Assembly: GCA_947581635.1 (NCBI GenBank)
Contig: CANPVE010000003.1
Coordinates: forward strand, 1 to 64,000
DNA: 64,000 nucleotides
Origin: an uncultured Clostridia bacterium
GTDB lineage: Bacteria > Bacillota > Clostridia > Oscillospirales > Acutalibacteraceae
Direction of reading: 5' to 3'
The notes under the pieces are model-generated. The model saw nothing but the letters and a program-made list of their open reading frames with translations. It did no database searches and was not told the origin of the DNA. The position numbers and the translations under genes are program-made. This document shows, one piece after another, positions 8,441 to 16,846 of the stretch. Positions within the stretch are counted from its first letter, which is position 1. Every line of letters starts with the position of its first letter.

Positions 8441-9340
8441 ATGTCCGAGAACGTTAACAACCAAAGCTACGACAAAAATGAAACAGTTAAGACCGAGGCT
8501 GCTGCTGAGGCTGTCAATATTGAAGATACTCCCGAAATTGCCAAGCCGGCAATCTATCAACCGCCGGATACCGATGTGGTTATCAGGCTCAGTCACGTTA
8601 CGAAACAGTTCAAGCTCTTTAAAAATAAAAAAAACCGCCTGATGTCGCTGTTCAGCAGCAAGGTAAACTACTCAATAAACACAGCCAATGATGATCTTAC
8701 GTTTGAGATACGCCGCGGCGAGTCGGTGGCGTTTATCGGCAAAAACGGCGCGGGCAAGTCCACACTGCTCAAGATGATAACCGGTGTGCTTTTCCCCACC
8801 AGCGGCAAAATTGAGGTAAACGGAGAAGTGAGCGCCCTGCTTGAACTGACGGCGGGGTTTGACTCTGAATTTACCGGCCGCGAAAACATCTACCTGCGCG
8901 GACATATGCGCGGCATGACCGACGAGAAAATCCGCAGCTATGAAGATGTGATTGTGGATTTTGCGGATATAGGTGAATATATCGACCAGCCGGTGCGAAC
9001 ATACTCCAGCGGTATGAAAGCGAGACTCGGATTTGCGATAAACGCCAATATCGAACCGGAAATCCTTATCGTCGATGAGGCCCTCAGCGTAGGGGACGCC
9101 GCTTTTCGCAAGAAATGCAGCGAAATAGTCAACAGAATAATTTCCGAGGAAAATACCACACTGCTGTTGGTAACTCATTCCAGTATCATGGCGAAACAGT
9201 TCTGCAAGCGCGGCATAGTTCTCTATGACAGCAAAGTTTACTTCGATGGCGATATTGACGAGGCAGTGAGAGTATACGAGGAGGATATTCTTGGAGGCAA
9301 GCCGTCTCCAAAGCCAAAAGCTGATTCAATACTCAATTAA
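8441..9340 (+). CDS. Polysaccharide/teichoic-acid ABC exporter, ATPase (Wzt/TagH-like)
   Basis: A 299-residue ABC ATPase. Walker A is GKNGAGKST (about residue 103), the signature is YSSGMKARLGFAI, and Walker B is ILIVDEAL. The stretch after Walker A (ITGVLFPTSGKIEVNGEVSA) is characteristic of the TagH/Wzt subfamily. The first 45 residues are an acidic, low-complexity extension ahead of the nucleotide-binding domain. The carbohydrate-binding C-terminal domain found in long Wzt proteins is absent, so the protein is more TagH-like. It pairs with the permease just upstream and the unit ends at a strong terminator. Confidence 0.93.
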   Translation: MSENVNNQSYDKNETVKTEAAAEAVNIEDTPEIAKPAIYQPPDTDVVIRLSHVTKQFKLFKNKKNRLMSLFSSKVNYSINTANDDLTFEIRRGESVAFIGKNGAGKSTLLKMITGVLFPTSGKIEVNGEVSALLELTAGFDSEFTGRENIYLRGHMRGMTDEKIRSYEDVIVDFADIGEYIDQPVRTYSSGMKARLGFAINANIEPEILIVDEALSVGDAAFRKKCSEIVNRIISEENTTLLLVTHSSIMAKQFCKRGIVLYDSKVYFDGDIDEAVRVYEEDILGGKPSPKPKADSILN

Positions 9341-9410
9341 TCGTAAAAACATTCGTGTAAATATATCAGGAATGAAACACACGGGCATATCTAACAATAT
9401 ATGACACGCA

Positions 9411-9460
9411 AAACGCGGCACATTGCAGGATTAAAATACAATGTGCCGCGTTTATTTTTT
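9411..9460 (+). terminator. Strong terminator after the Wzm/Wzt exporter
   Basis: A perfect 15-bp stem (9411-9425 with 9439-9453, core ACGCGGCACATTG) with a 13-nt loop, followed by ATTTTTT. Confidence 0.9.
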
Positions 9461-9680
9461 GCCGCTCTGCCTGTCCACTTGCGTAATTTTTTATTTTCAA
9501 AAAGTTTTATACTCAAGCTATAGAAGAGCAGGAAAAGTAATTCACTTATATAGCCAAATTACTTTCTTCAATCAAGTATAAAATATTTAAATTTAATTTC
9601 AGAAGGCGGTCTTAAAAATTGGAAAAGTCGTTCAATTTGATAGCGTTAATTCCCGAACTGACACAGAAACTCACTTTCCC
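9461..9680. other. Intergenic region with nested inverted repeats
   Basis: AT-rich non-coding stretch between the exporter terminator and the small membrane-protein gene. It contains nested inverted repeats: outer TTTTATACT (9505-9513) with AGTATAAAA (9575-9583), a GAAG/CTTC step, and inner AAAGTAATT (9534-9542) with AATTACTTT (9557-9565). No U-run follows, so it is not an obvious terminator. No open reading frame here looked real. Confidence 0.5.
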
Positions 9681-9842
9681 TTATTTTTTCTTGCGGCATA
9701 ACCCAAAGCAAATCATGCACCAAAGACTCGGCACTACCGCATATCCGGCATTTACCCGCCCGTGATTTAAAATTACATACGCTCCGCCCACAAAGGTCAA
9801 CAACAAAAATACAATCCCAAGAACAAACGCTGCCTTTTTCAT
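9681..9842 (-). CDS. 53-residue small membrane protein
   Basis: A short reading frame of 53 codons, read from ATG at 9840-9842 to TAA at 9681-9683. It begins MKKAAFVLGIVFLLLTFVGG, has two hydrophobic segments (about 4-25 and 32-48) and ends in a basic tail CRKKK. This positive-out/hydrophobic pattern fits a small integral membrane protein. A GGTGGA sequence lies about ten bases upstream. A longer frame covering the same DNA (9646-9855) lacks protein-like composition and I consider it a shadow. I recognise no family, so function is unknown. It sits between the exporter operon and tRNA-Pro. Confidence 0.6.
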   Translation of the reverse strand: MKKAAFVLGIVFLLLTFVGGAYVILNHGRVNAGYAVVPSLWCMICFGLCRKKK

Positions 9843-9890
9843 ACTTCAATTCCACCCAAATACCGATTTATCAGACTATGCGGGGCTTAA

Positions 9891-9943
9891 TATAAAAACT
9901 GAACAGCAATTTTGACAGCCATTGTGTCAAAATTGTTGTTCAG
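9891..9943 (-). terminator. Terminator of tRNA-Pro
   Basis: Long hairpin: 9899-9917 (CTGAACAGCAATTTTGACA) with 9925-9943, one mismatch in 19 bp, loop of seven. Read on the minus strand it is followed by TTTTTATA directly downstream of the tRNA. Confidence 0.85.
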
Positions 9944-9946
9944 TCA

Positions 9947-10023
9947 TGGTCGAGATGACAGGATTTGAACCTGCGGCTTCTGCGTCCCGAACGCAGCGCT
10001 CTACCAAACTGAGCCACATCTCG
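9947..10023 (-). tRNA. tRNA-Pro (anticodon CGG)
   Basis: 77 nt with encoded CCA. Acceptor stem CGAGATG/CATCTCG, discriminator A, D-stem GCTC/GAGC, anticodon stem CTGCG/CGCAG with loop TTCGGGA (anticodon CGG, reads CCG), T-arm GCAGG-TTCAAAT-CCTGT. All arms fold. A promoter lies immediately upstream and a terminator immediately downstream, so it is a single-tRNA transcript. Confidence 0.96.
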
Positions 10024-10048
10024 ACGTCTATATCAACTTAGCCCAATT

Positions 10049-10077
10049 ATTCTATCACATAAAATCCGATATGTCAA
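10049..10077 (-). promoter_or_regulatory. Promoter of tRNA-Pro
   Basis: On the minus strand TTGACA (10072-10077), 17-bp spacer, TAGAAT (10049-10054), about 25 bp before the tRNA 5' end. Confidence 0.75.
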
Positions 10078-10148
10078 TACAAAAATGAAATTAAATTTTT
10101 AATTAAAAAAACTGCCCTTAATTTTTAATATTATCATGCCGCTTTTCT

Positions 10149-10177
10149 TTGCAATTTTTTCTGTAATATGTTATAAT
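10149..10177 (+). promoter_or_regulatory. Promoter of the mutS-tatD-mutL-miaA cluster
   Basis: TTGCAA (10149-10154), 17-bp spacer and a perfect TATAAT (10172-10177), 42 bp upstream of the mutS ATG. Confidence 0.7.
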
Positions 10178-10218
10178 AAAATATACTCAGCAAAAATTTA
10201 CAGGTGGTGTTTTACGAT

Positions 10219-12846
10219 ATGGGAGAAATGTCACCCATGATGAAGCAATATCTTGAAATAAAGGCTCAAAATCCCGACGCGCTGCTGTTTTTCAGACTCG
10301 GAGATTTTTACGAGCTCTTCTTTGACGACGCGAAACTGGCGTCAAAGGAACTGGATCTTACGCTCACGGGAAAAATCTGCGGTATGGACGAACGCGCACC
10401 CATGTGCGGCGTTCCGTTCCACTCCTATGAATCCTACGCCGCCCGACTGGTGGAAAAGGGCTATAAGGTTGCCATCTGTGAGCAGCTCGAGGACCCCGCC
10501 ACGACCAAAGGCCTGGTAAAACGCGGCATTATCAGAATAATTACGGCCGGAACCATAATAGAAAATTCCATGCTGGACGAGAGCCGCAACAACTATATCG
10601 TTTCGGTGTGCTCTGCCGACGGCATAATAGGGCTGTGTGCAGCCGACGTGTCCACTGGCGAGCTGAACGTCACTCAGATAAGCGGCAATTCCGCCGTTCA
10701 GAAGCTGTGTGGAGAGCTTGGGAAGTTCGAGCCTCATGAAATTTTGATAAATTCAGATACTCTCAGCCTGAGCGGATTGGATAAATTCATAAAGAACCGG
10801 CTTAACGCCTCACTCGAACTGCTGGAGGACGAGAAATTTGACTATGACAATGCTGTCGCCACAGTTAGCGTTCAGTTTGCCCCAAGTGAAATAGAAAATT
10901 CTCACCTTATGAATTATCATGTCACAGTAATGGCTCTGGGTGCTTTGATAAATTACATATATTCCACTCAACTCGCGGCGGAGGCCGAAGAAAATCCCGA
11001 CGGTGCTGCGAAAATCGAGTGCTTTGAAAAAATAAATTACTACGTCGGCGATATCTACATGAATATAGACGTGTCCACACGCCGCAACCTTGAGCTTACC
11101 GAAACCATGCGCACCAAGGACAAGAAAGGTTCTCTGCTGTGGGTGCTGGACAAAACCAAAACTCCCATGGGAAAGCGCATGATTCGCAGCATAATCGAGA
11201 GACCACTTGTCAGCCCCGTCAAGATACAGGCGCGTCAGAACGCGGTTGACGAACTGTGCGGAGATTCCATACTGCGCGACGATATCATACAGGCGCTCCG
11301 CAGTATCAGCGACATCGAGCGTCTTATAACACGAATAGCCTACGGCTCCGCCAACGCGCGCGAAATACGCGCACTCGCCTATGCCGCCGAGACGCTGCCC
11401 ACTGTCAAACAGGCGATCAAGGGCATGAAGTCGGGCGAAATCAGAGATATATACAAGTCAATAGACACACTTGACGACGTGCGCGAGCTTGTGGAGCGCG
11501 CCATTGTGGACGAGCCTCCGCTCACCGTGCGCGAGGGCGGCATGATAAAACCCGGCTACTGCGACGATCTGGACGTGCTCCAGGGCGACATGAGCGGCGG
11601 CAATGAATTCATAGCTTCAATCGAGGAATCCGAGCGCAAGCGCACGGGGATTCAGCGGCTTAAGGTGGGCTACAACCGCGTATTCGGCTATTACATCGAA
11701 GTATCCAACGCCTCAAAAGACCTGGTGCCAAAAGAATACATACGCAAGCAGACGCTTACCAACTGCGAACGATATATTACCGAGGAACTCAAGGAGATGG
11801 AAGGTCGGGTTCTGGGTGCGCGCGACAGGATAGTAAAGCTCGAATACGACCTCTTTGAGGACATACGCAAGAAGGTCGCCGCCTGTCAGACCCGCATACA
11901 ACAGACCGCAGACGCCATAGCGCGCCTCGACGTGTGGTGCTCGTTCGCCGAGGTAGCCGTTCGCAGAAATTACACACGTCCATTGGTAAACACATCGGGC
12001 AAGATCGTGTTGAAGGACAGCCGACATCCTGTTGTAGAGGCGGTTTCCGACGAGCAGTTTGTTCCAAACGACGTTTACCTCGACAACAATGATAACCGCG
12101 TTGCCGTCATAACAGGTCCAAACATGGCGGGCAAGTCAACATATATGAGGCAGGCGGCAATAATCACACTTATGGCGCAATGCGGCAGCTTCGTTCCCGC
12201 GAGCAGCGCAGAAATCGGAGTTGTGGACAGCATATTCACCCGGGTTGGCGCGTCAGACGATTTAGCATCGGGGCAGTCCACGTTTATGGTAGAGATGAAC
12301 GAGGTGGCCTATATCCTCGAAAACGCCACGGCGGACAGCCTGCTGGTACTTGACGAGATAGGACGCGGCACATCTACATTTGACGGAATGAGCATAGCGC
12401 GCGCCGTGCTTGAATTTGTGGCAGATAAGAAAAAACTTGGCGCGAAGGCGCTCTTTGCCACACATTATCACGAGCTCACCGAACTGGAAAATACGATCAA
12501 GGGCGTGAAGAATTACTCCGTCGCGGTCAAAAAGCGCGGCGAGGATATCACATTTCTGCGACGCATAGTGAGCGGCGGCGCCGACAGAAGCTACGGTATA
12601 GAGGTGGCAAAGCTCGCGGGCATTCCCGACACGGTTGTCAGGCGGGCGCGTCAGATACTTAAGGAGTTGGAAAGCGGAAACACCGATCGCCCGAAGGCAG
12701 CGGAGAGGGAGCAGCAGACCGCCATATCGTTCACCCCTCCGGGGGAGGCCGAGGCAATATTCAGGCTTAAAAATCTGGACATAAACAACCTCACACCCAT
12801 GCAGGCGATGCAGATGCTTGTGGATCTTTCAGAGCTGGTCAAATAA
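10219..12846 (+). CDS. mutS: DNA mismatch repair protein MutS
   Basis: An 875-residue MutS. The mismatch-reading Phe-X-Glu motif is in FFRLGDFYELFFDDA near the N-terminus. The C-terminal ATPase has Walker A GPNMAGKSTYMRQ (about residue 633), STFMVEM, Walker B LLVLDEIGRGTSTFDG and the ATHYHEL motif. MutS recognises mismatches as a dimer and recruits MutL. A GTG frame opens at 10204, but that codon lies in the AGGTGG ribosome site, so the ATG at 10219-10221 is the better start. It heads a repair cluster with tatD, mutL and miaA on the same strand; mutL three genes on supplies the partner. Confidence 0.98.
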   Translation: MGEMSPMMKQYLEIKAQNPDALLFFRLGDFYELFFDDAKLASKELDLTLTGKICGMDERAPMCGVPFHSYESYAARLVEKGYKVAICEQLEDPATTKGLVKRGIIRIITAGTIIENSMLDESRNNYIVSVCSADGIIGLCAADVSTGELNVTQISGNSAVQKLCGELGKFEPHEILINSDTLSLSGLDKFIKNRLNASLELLEDEKFDYDNAVATVSVQFAPSEIENSHLMNYHVTVMALGALINYIYSTQLAAEAEENPDGAAKIECFEKINYYVGDIYMNIDVSTRRNLELTETMRTKDKKGSLLWVLDKTKTPMGKRMIRSIIERPLVSPVKIQARQNAVDELCGDSILRDDIIQALRSISDIERLITRIAYGSANAREIRALAYAAETLPTVKQAIKGMKSGEIRDIYKSIDTLDDVRELVERAIVDEPPLTVREGGMIKPGYCDDLDVLQGDMSGGNEFIASIEESERKRTGIQRLKVGYNRVFGYYIEVSNASKDLVPKEYIRKQTLTNCERYITEELKEMEGRVLGARDRIVKLEYDLFEDIRKKVAACQTRIQQTADAIARLDVWCSFAEVAVRRNYTRPLVNTSGKIVLKDSRHPVVEAVSDEQFVPNDVYLDNNDNRVAVITGPNMAGKSTYMRQAAIITLMAQCGSFVPASSAEIGVVDSIFTRVGASDDLASGQSTFMVEMNEVAYILENATADSLLVLDEIGRGTSTFDGMSIARAVLEFVADKKKLGAKALFATHYHELTELENTIKGVKNYSVAVKKRGEDITFLRRIVSGGADRSYGIEVAKLAGIPDTVVRRARQILKELESGNTDRPKAAEREQQTAISFTPPGEAEAIFRLKNLDINNLTPMQAMQMLVDLSELVK

Positions 12847-12920
12847 GACGTATGCTTTACGCGGTTTGGCAATTGCGGAATGACTTTTTCGCGGAATGTA
12901 CGAAAGCAAGGAGCAAATCA

Positions 12921-13709
12921 ATGAAAAGCATAAAATATTACGACATCGGGCTGAATTTGTTTTGCAGGCAATTCAGAGATCCCGAAAAAATCATCGCCGA
13001 CGCTCGGTCAGAGGGCGTGACCTGTATTCTCACGGGCACGGACATGAGGGTAAATTATCAGGTGGAAAGATTTGTGCGAAGTCACGACGCTTACGGCACT
13101 GCGGGCATTCACCCTCACAACGCCGATTCCGCCCGAAAAGATGACTTTGTGAAACTCGAAGAAATACTCACCGGCAATCCCAAAATCGTAGCGGTGGGCG
13201 AATGCGGTCTGGACTACGACCGAATGTATTCAACAAGGGAAAATCAGCTGCGCTGTCTTGACCATCACATCATGCTTGCCGAAAAACTGGGCAAACCGCT
13301 CTTTCTGCACGAGCGCGATGCGGCGAAGGATTTTACCGCCCGCTTTAAAAGACACCCCGAGGTTTGCGCACGTTCGGTGGTACATTGCTTCACGGGAGAC
13401 AGGAGAACGGTGGAGCAGTATTTGGAAATGGGTTTCAGCATAGGCATTACAGGCTGGATATGCGACGACCGGCGGGCAGACGCTCTGCGCAAAGCAGTTT
13501 CGGCGATTCCACTTGATCGCGTGCTTATCGAGACTGACGCCCCTTATCTCACACCGAGAAATATTCAGGGGCTCGACCGCACCAACGTACCTCAAAACAT
13601 CAAATACGTGGTGCGTCAATTGGCAGAATACATGGAAGTATCAGAGCAGGAGCTTACAATTCGCGCAAAGGAAAACACCGAGAGAATTTTTTTATCGGGA
13701 TTGATTTAA
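12921..13709 (+). CDS. TatD family metal-dependent hydrolase/DNase
   Basis: A 262-residue TIM-barrel hydrolase of the TatD family. Typical motifs: DIGLNLFC at the N-terminus, TAGIHPHNA, VAVGECGLDYDRMYS, FLHERDA, SVVHCFTGD and IETDAPYLTPR, supplying the His, Glu and Asp metal ligands. Family members are 3'-5' exonucleases or DNases implicated in DNA repair and turnover. The chosen ATG has AAGGAG at 12907-12912; an earlier in-frame start at 12852 has no ribosome site. Its place between mutS and mutL fits a DNA repair role, although TatD genes are found in many contexts. Confidence 0.92.
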   Translation: MKSIKYYDIGLNLFCRQFRDPEKIIADARSEGVTCILTGTDMRVNYQVERFVRSHDAYGTAGIHPHNADSARKDDFVKLEEILTGNPKIVAVGECGLDYDRMYSTRENQLRCLDHHIMLAEKLGKPLFLHERDAAKDFTARFKRHPEVCARSVVHCFTGDRRTVEQYLEMGFSIGITGWICDDRRADALRKAVSAIPLDRVLIETDAPYLTPRNIQGLDRTNVPQNIKYVVRQLAEYMEVSEQELTIRAKENTERIFLSGLI

Positions 13710-13742
13710 AATAGTCAGATTGATAGAGGTGAAACTTTAACC

Positions 13743-15809
13743 ATGGGAAAAGTGAGACTTCTGGATAAACACACGGCCGAGTTGATAGCGGCGGGAGAAG
13801 TGGTGGAACGCCCGTCATCGGTTGTGAAAGAATTGGTGGAAAACTGCATCGACGCGAGAGCCACCGTCATAACGGTAGAGATAAAACACGGCGGAGCCTC
13901 CTACATTCGCGTTACCGACAACGGCGAGGGCATTTCACCCGAGGACGTTCCGACAGCCTTTCTGCGTCATGCCACCAGTAAGATACGGGTGGGCGAAGAT
14001 TTGGAAAGCATATCGACGCTGGGCTTTCGCGGCGAGGCGCTTGCGTCGATATCCGCCGTGTGCAAACTGGATCTGATATCGCGCACGGCCGATTCGGATG
14101 AAGGAATACATTACATGATAGAGGGTGGTCAAGAGACCGTCAACGAACCTATAGGCTGCGCGGTGGGAACCACGATAATAGTGCGCGAGATGTTTTTTAA
14201 CACGCCCGCCCGCCGCAAATTCCTGAAATCCGACAAGGCCGAGGGCAACGCAATTGCCGCTATTATAGACAGAATGGCGCTTTCACACCCCGAGATATCG
14301 TTCAGATTTGTGCGCGATGGAAGGGAGGCGCTGCTCACCCCGGGCGACGGAAAATTGAAATCTTCGATTCACGCGGTGTTTGGCAGGGAATTCACCTCCG
14401 GACTGCTGCCCGTCAAGTACGAATACAATTCGGTTCGGGTTGAAGGTTTTATCTCCCGCCCGATAAATTCAAGGCCAAACCGCTCGATGCAGATATTCTT
14501 TATCAACGGACGGTATGTGCGCAGCCGCACCATGCAGAACGCGTTGGAGGAAGGCTGCAAAGGAGCCGTGATGATAGGCAAATATCCCGCCTGTGTGCTG
14601 GGAATCAGTCTCGACTGTTCGGCAGTGGATGTAAACGTACACCCCGCAAAGCTGGAGGTGCGTTTTACAGACGAGCATCCGATTTATGAGGCGGTATATT
14701 TCGCCATCAAATCTTCGCTCGCACAGTACGACGCGCCGCGAGATGTGGAACTTCCACATACGCGCACGGTCAATGTATCGCCTAATATGCGCGAGTATAG
14801 GGGTGTCCAGACCGCGCTTGGCGGTTCAGAACGCCCCCGCTCGGCGGCGAACCGCACTCAGCAGCTCAGCAATTCATATACAAATTCCGAGCCGAATCCG
14901 CCTGTGAATCAGAACAAAGCGGTTCGGGCGGATAACCGCTCCGCCGCGATTATGGTTGAGGATCGCGGCCACAATGCGGTGCGCGATCCCGGTATATCTG
15001 CGGTTTGCGCCATTCCCGGCAAAAACAGATCGACTGCCATGCCAATTCCGTCCACCCTCGGTCAGGCGGTTCGCGGTGCGGAACCCGAAATACACACAAC
15101 CATTTCGCCTGAAAATCGCGGCGGACAGACTGTAGGAGAAGAACCCTCCGACGCGGCATTTGATTCAGGGATACGCGCACAGGACGTCGACGCCACGGTC
15201 AATGATATAAAATCTCAAGCCGAGAGCTTCATACTGCCGGACTACAGGATAATAGGCGAAATTTTCAACACATATATACTTATAGAATCCAATATGGAGC
15301 TAATTATGATAGACAAGCACGCCGCCCACGAGCGATTGATATTCGAGCGGCTCATGAAGAATATAGACAACCCCGAAAGTCAATTGCTGCTCTCCCCCAT
15401 ACCCGTAACGCTCGACAAGAAACAGTACAGCGCCGTAACAGAGAATTTGGAACTTCTGGCCAAAGCCGGATTTGAGGTGGAGGATTTCGGCATGGGCACT
15501 GTGCTTCTTCGCAGCGTTCCGTCAATTCTGTCAGGTGAGGACGCAGAGGGTGCATTTCTTGAAATAGCCGGTAAGTTGGGCGACAGGCTCAACGCCGTCA
15601 CCACCGACCACATCGAGTGGATATACCACACCATATCCTGCAAAAGCGCCATCAAGGGCGGCGATAAAAATGTCGCCGCCGAACTGGCTGAGTTGGTGCT
15701 GACGCTCATCAATAACCCCGACGTGCGGTACTGCCCGCACGGGCGGCCAATTTATGTGTCGCTCAAACAGCGTGAAATAGAGAAATATTTCGGGAGAATA
15801 CAGTCATGA
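13743..15809 (+). CDS. mutL: DNA mismatch repair endonuclease MutL
   Basis: A 688-residue MutL. The N-terminal GHKL ATPase has KELVENCIDA, DNGEGI and GFRGEALASI in order. Residues about 340-500 form a long low-complexity linker. The C-terminal domain contains DKHAAHERLIFE (about residues 523-534), matching the DQHA-X2-E-X4-E endonuclease motif with Lys for Gln, plus CKSAIKGGDK and YCPHGRPIYVSL zinc-site motifs. The protein should therefore nick DNA itself, as expected where MutH is absent. The ribosome site AGAGGTGAAA precedes the ATG. It overlaps miaA by 4 bp (ATGA). Confidence 0.97.
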   Translation: MGKVRLLDKHTAELIAAGEVVERPSSVVKELVENCIDARATVITVEIKHGGASYIRVTDNGEGISPEDVPTAFLRHATSKIRVGEDLESISTLGFRGEALASISAVCKLDLISRTADSDEGIHYMIEGGQETVNEPIGCAVGTTIIVREMFFNTPARRKFLKSDKAEGNAIAAIIDRMALSHPEISFRFVRDGREALLTPGDGKLKSSIHAVFGREFTSGLLPVKYEYNSVRVEGFISRPINSRPNRSMQIFFINGRYVRSRTMQNALEEGCKGAVMIGKYPACVLGISLDCSAVDVNVHPAKLEVRFTDEHPIYEAVYFAIKSSLAQYDAPRDVELPHTRTVNVSPNMREYRGVQTALGGSERPRSAANRTQQLSNSYTNSEPNPPVNQNKAVRADNRSAAIMVEDRGHNAVRDPGISAVCAIPGKNRSTAMPIPSTLGQAVRGAEPEIHTTISPENRGGQTVGEEPSDAAFDSGIRAQDVDATVNDIKSQAESFILPDYRIIGEIFNTYILIESNMELIMIDKHAAHERLIFERLMKNIDNPESQLLLSPIPVTLDKKQYSAVTENLELLAKAGFEVEDFGMGTVLLRSVPSILSGEDAEGAFLEIAGKLGDRLNAVTTDHIEWIYHTISCKSAIKGGDKNVAAELAELVLTLINNPDVRYCPHGRPIYVSLKQREIEKYFGRIQS

Positions 15810-16762
15810 GCGATAAATTGAAGGTTGCGGCCGTGGTGGGCGCTACAGCCTCGGGCAAAACGGCGTTATCGGTCTCGCTGGCTCAGAGGCTGAACGGCGA
15901 GGTAATTTCCGCCGACTCGATGCAGGTGTATAAAGGTCTGCGGATATCCACAGCCAAACCTACCGAAGAAGAGATGCAGGGAATCCCCCACCACCTGATC
16001 GATTTTGTAGAACCGGACGAGGAATTCTCGGTGGCGAGATACTGCGAACTCGCACATGAGGCAATCGCCGATATATCTGCGCGCGGCAAACTGCCAATAG
16101 TCTGCGGCGGCACAGGTCTATATGTAGATTCGCTGCTTGAAAATATAATATTCGCCAACATACCGCAGGACGCTCGGCTCCGTGACAGTCTCAACGCCGA
16201 ATTTGACGAACTGGGAGGCGATGTGATGCTGCGAAGGCTGTCGGAATTCGACGCGGAAACCGCCGCGAAACTTCACGCCGCCGATAAAAAGCGCATAGTC
16301 AGAGGCATTGAGGTCTATACTCTCAGCGGCGTCACGCTCTCGGAATTCAACAGACGCTCACGCAGCTTTCCCGACAGATATGACAGTGTGATAATAGGCA
16401 TAGGCTACCATGATAGACAAAAGCTCTACGATCGCATAAACCGCCGCGTGGATATGATGATTGAATCCGGACTCGTAGATGAAGCGAGAAAATTTTATTC
16501 GGAAAACCGCGGCAAAACATCGGTTCAGGCAATAGGCTGCAAAGAACTTCTCCCATACCTCGAGGGCAGAGAAAATTTAGACGGGGCTGTGGAGAGACTG
16601 AAACGTGAAACCAGAAGATTTGCAAAACGACAGTTGACATGGTTCCGTCGAAATGATAAAATAATATGGATATACGCAGACGAGTTCTCATCACATGACG
16701 AACTCGCGGAACAGGCGGCGAGTTTAATCCGCAAAGCATATTCAATTGGCAATCGGATTTAA
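15806..16762 (+). CDS. miaA: tRNA dimethylallyltransferase
   Basis: A 318-residue MiaA that transfers a dimethylallyl group to N6 of A37 in tRNAs reading codons that start with U. The P-loop GATASGKTA is at residues 12-20, followed by ISADSMQVYKGLRISTAKP and the GGTGLYVDSLL motif near residue 95. The conserved C-terminal stretches KRIVRGIEVYTLSG and FAKRQLTWFRR are also present. Its start overlaps the mutL stop, so the two are coupled, the same arrangement seen in many bacteria. Cytoplasmic. Confidence 0.97.
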   Translation: MSDKLKVAAVVGATASGKTALSVSLAQRLNGEVISADSMQVYKGLRISTAKPTEEEMQGIPHHLIDFVEPDEEFSVARYCELAHEAIADISARGKLPIVCGGTGLYVDSLLENIIFANIPQDARLRDSLNAEFDELGGDVMLRRLSEFDAETAAKLHAADKKRIVRGIEVYTLSGVTLSEFNRRSRSFPDRYDSVIIGIGYHDRQKLYDRINRRVDMMIESGLVDEARKFYSENRGKTSVQAIGCKELLPYLEGRENLDGAVERLKRETRRFAKRQLTWFRRNDKIIWIYADEFSSHDELAEQAASLIRKAYSIGNRI

Positions 16763-16846
16763 CTTTGGATCTGAGTGTGTTGCCTTTGCAGAATATATAT
16801 TTAATTAGGAAATTATAAATCAATCAGTCAGAAGGAGGAAGCCTTA

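Noticed and set aside
9646..9855. 69-codon minus-strand frame
   Set aside because: Overlaps the 53-residue membrane protein in another frame; composition is irregular and the start has no ribosome site.
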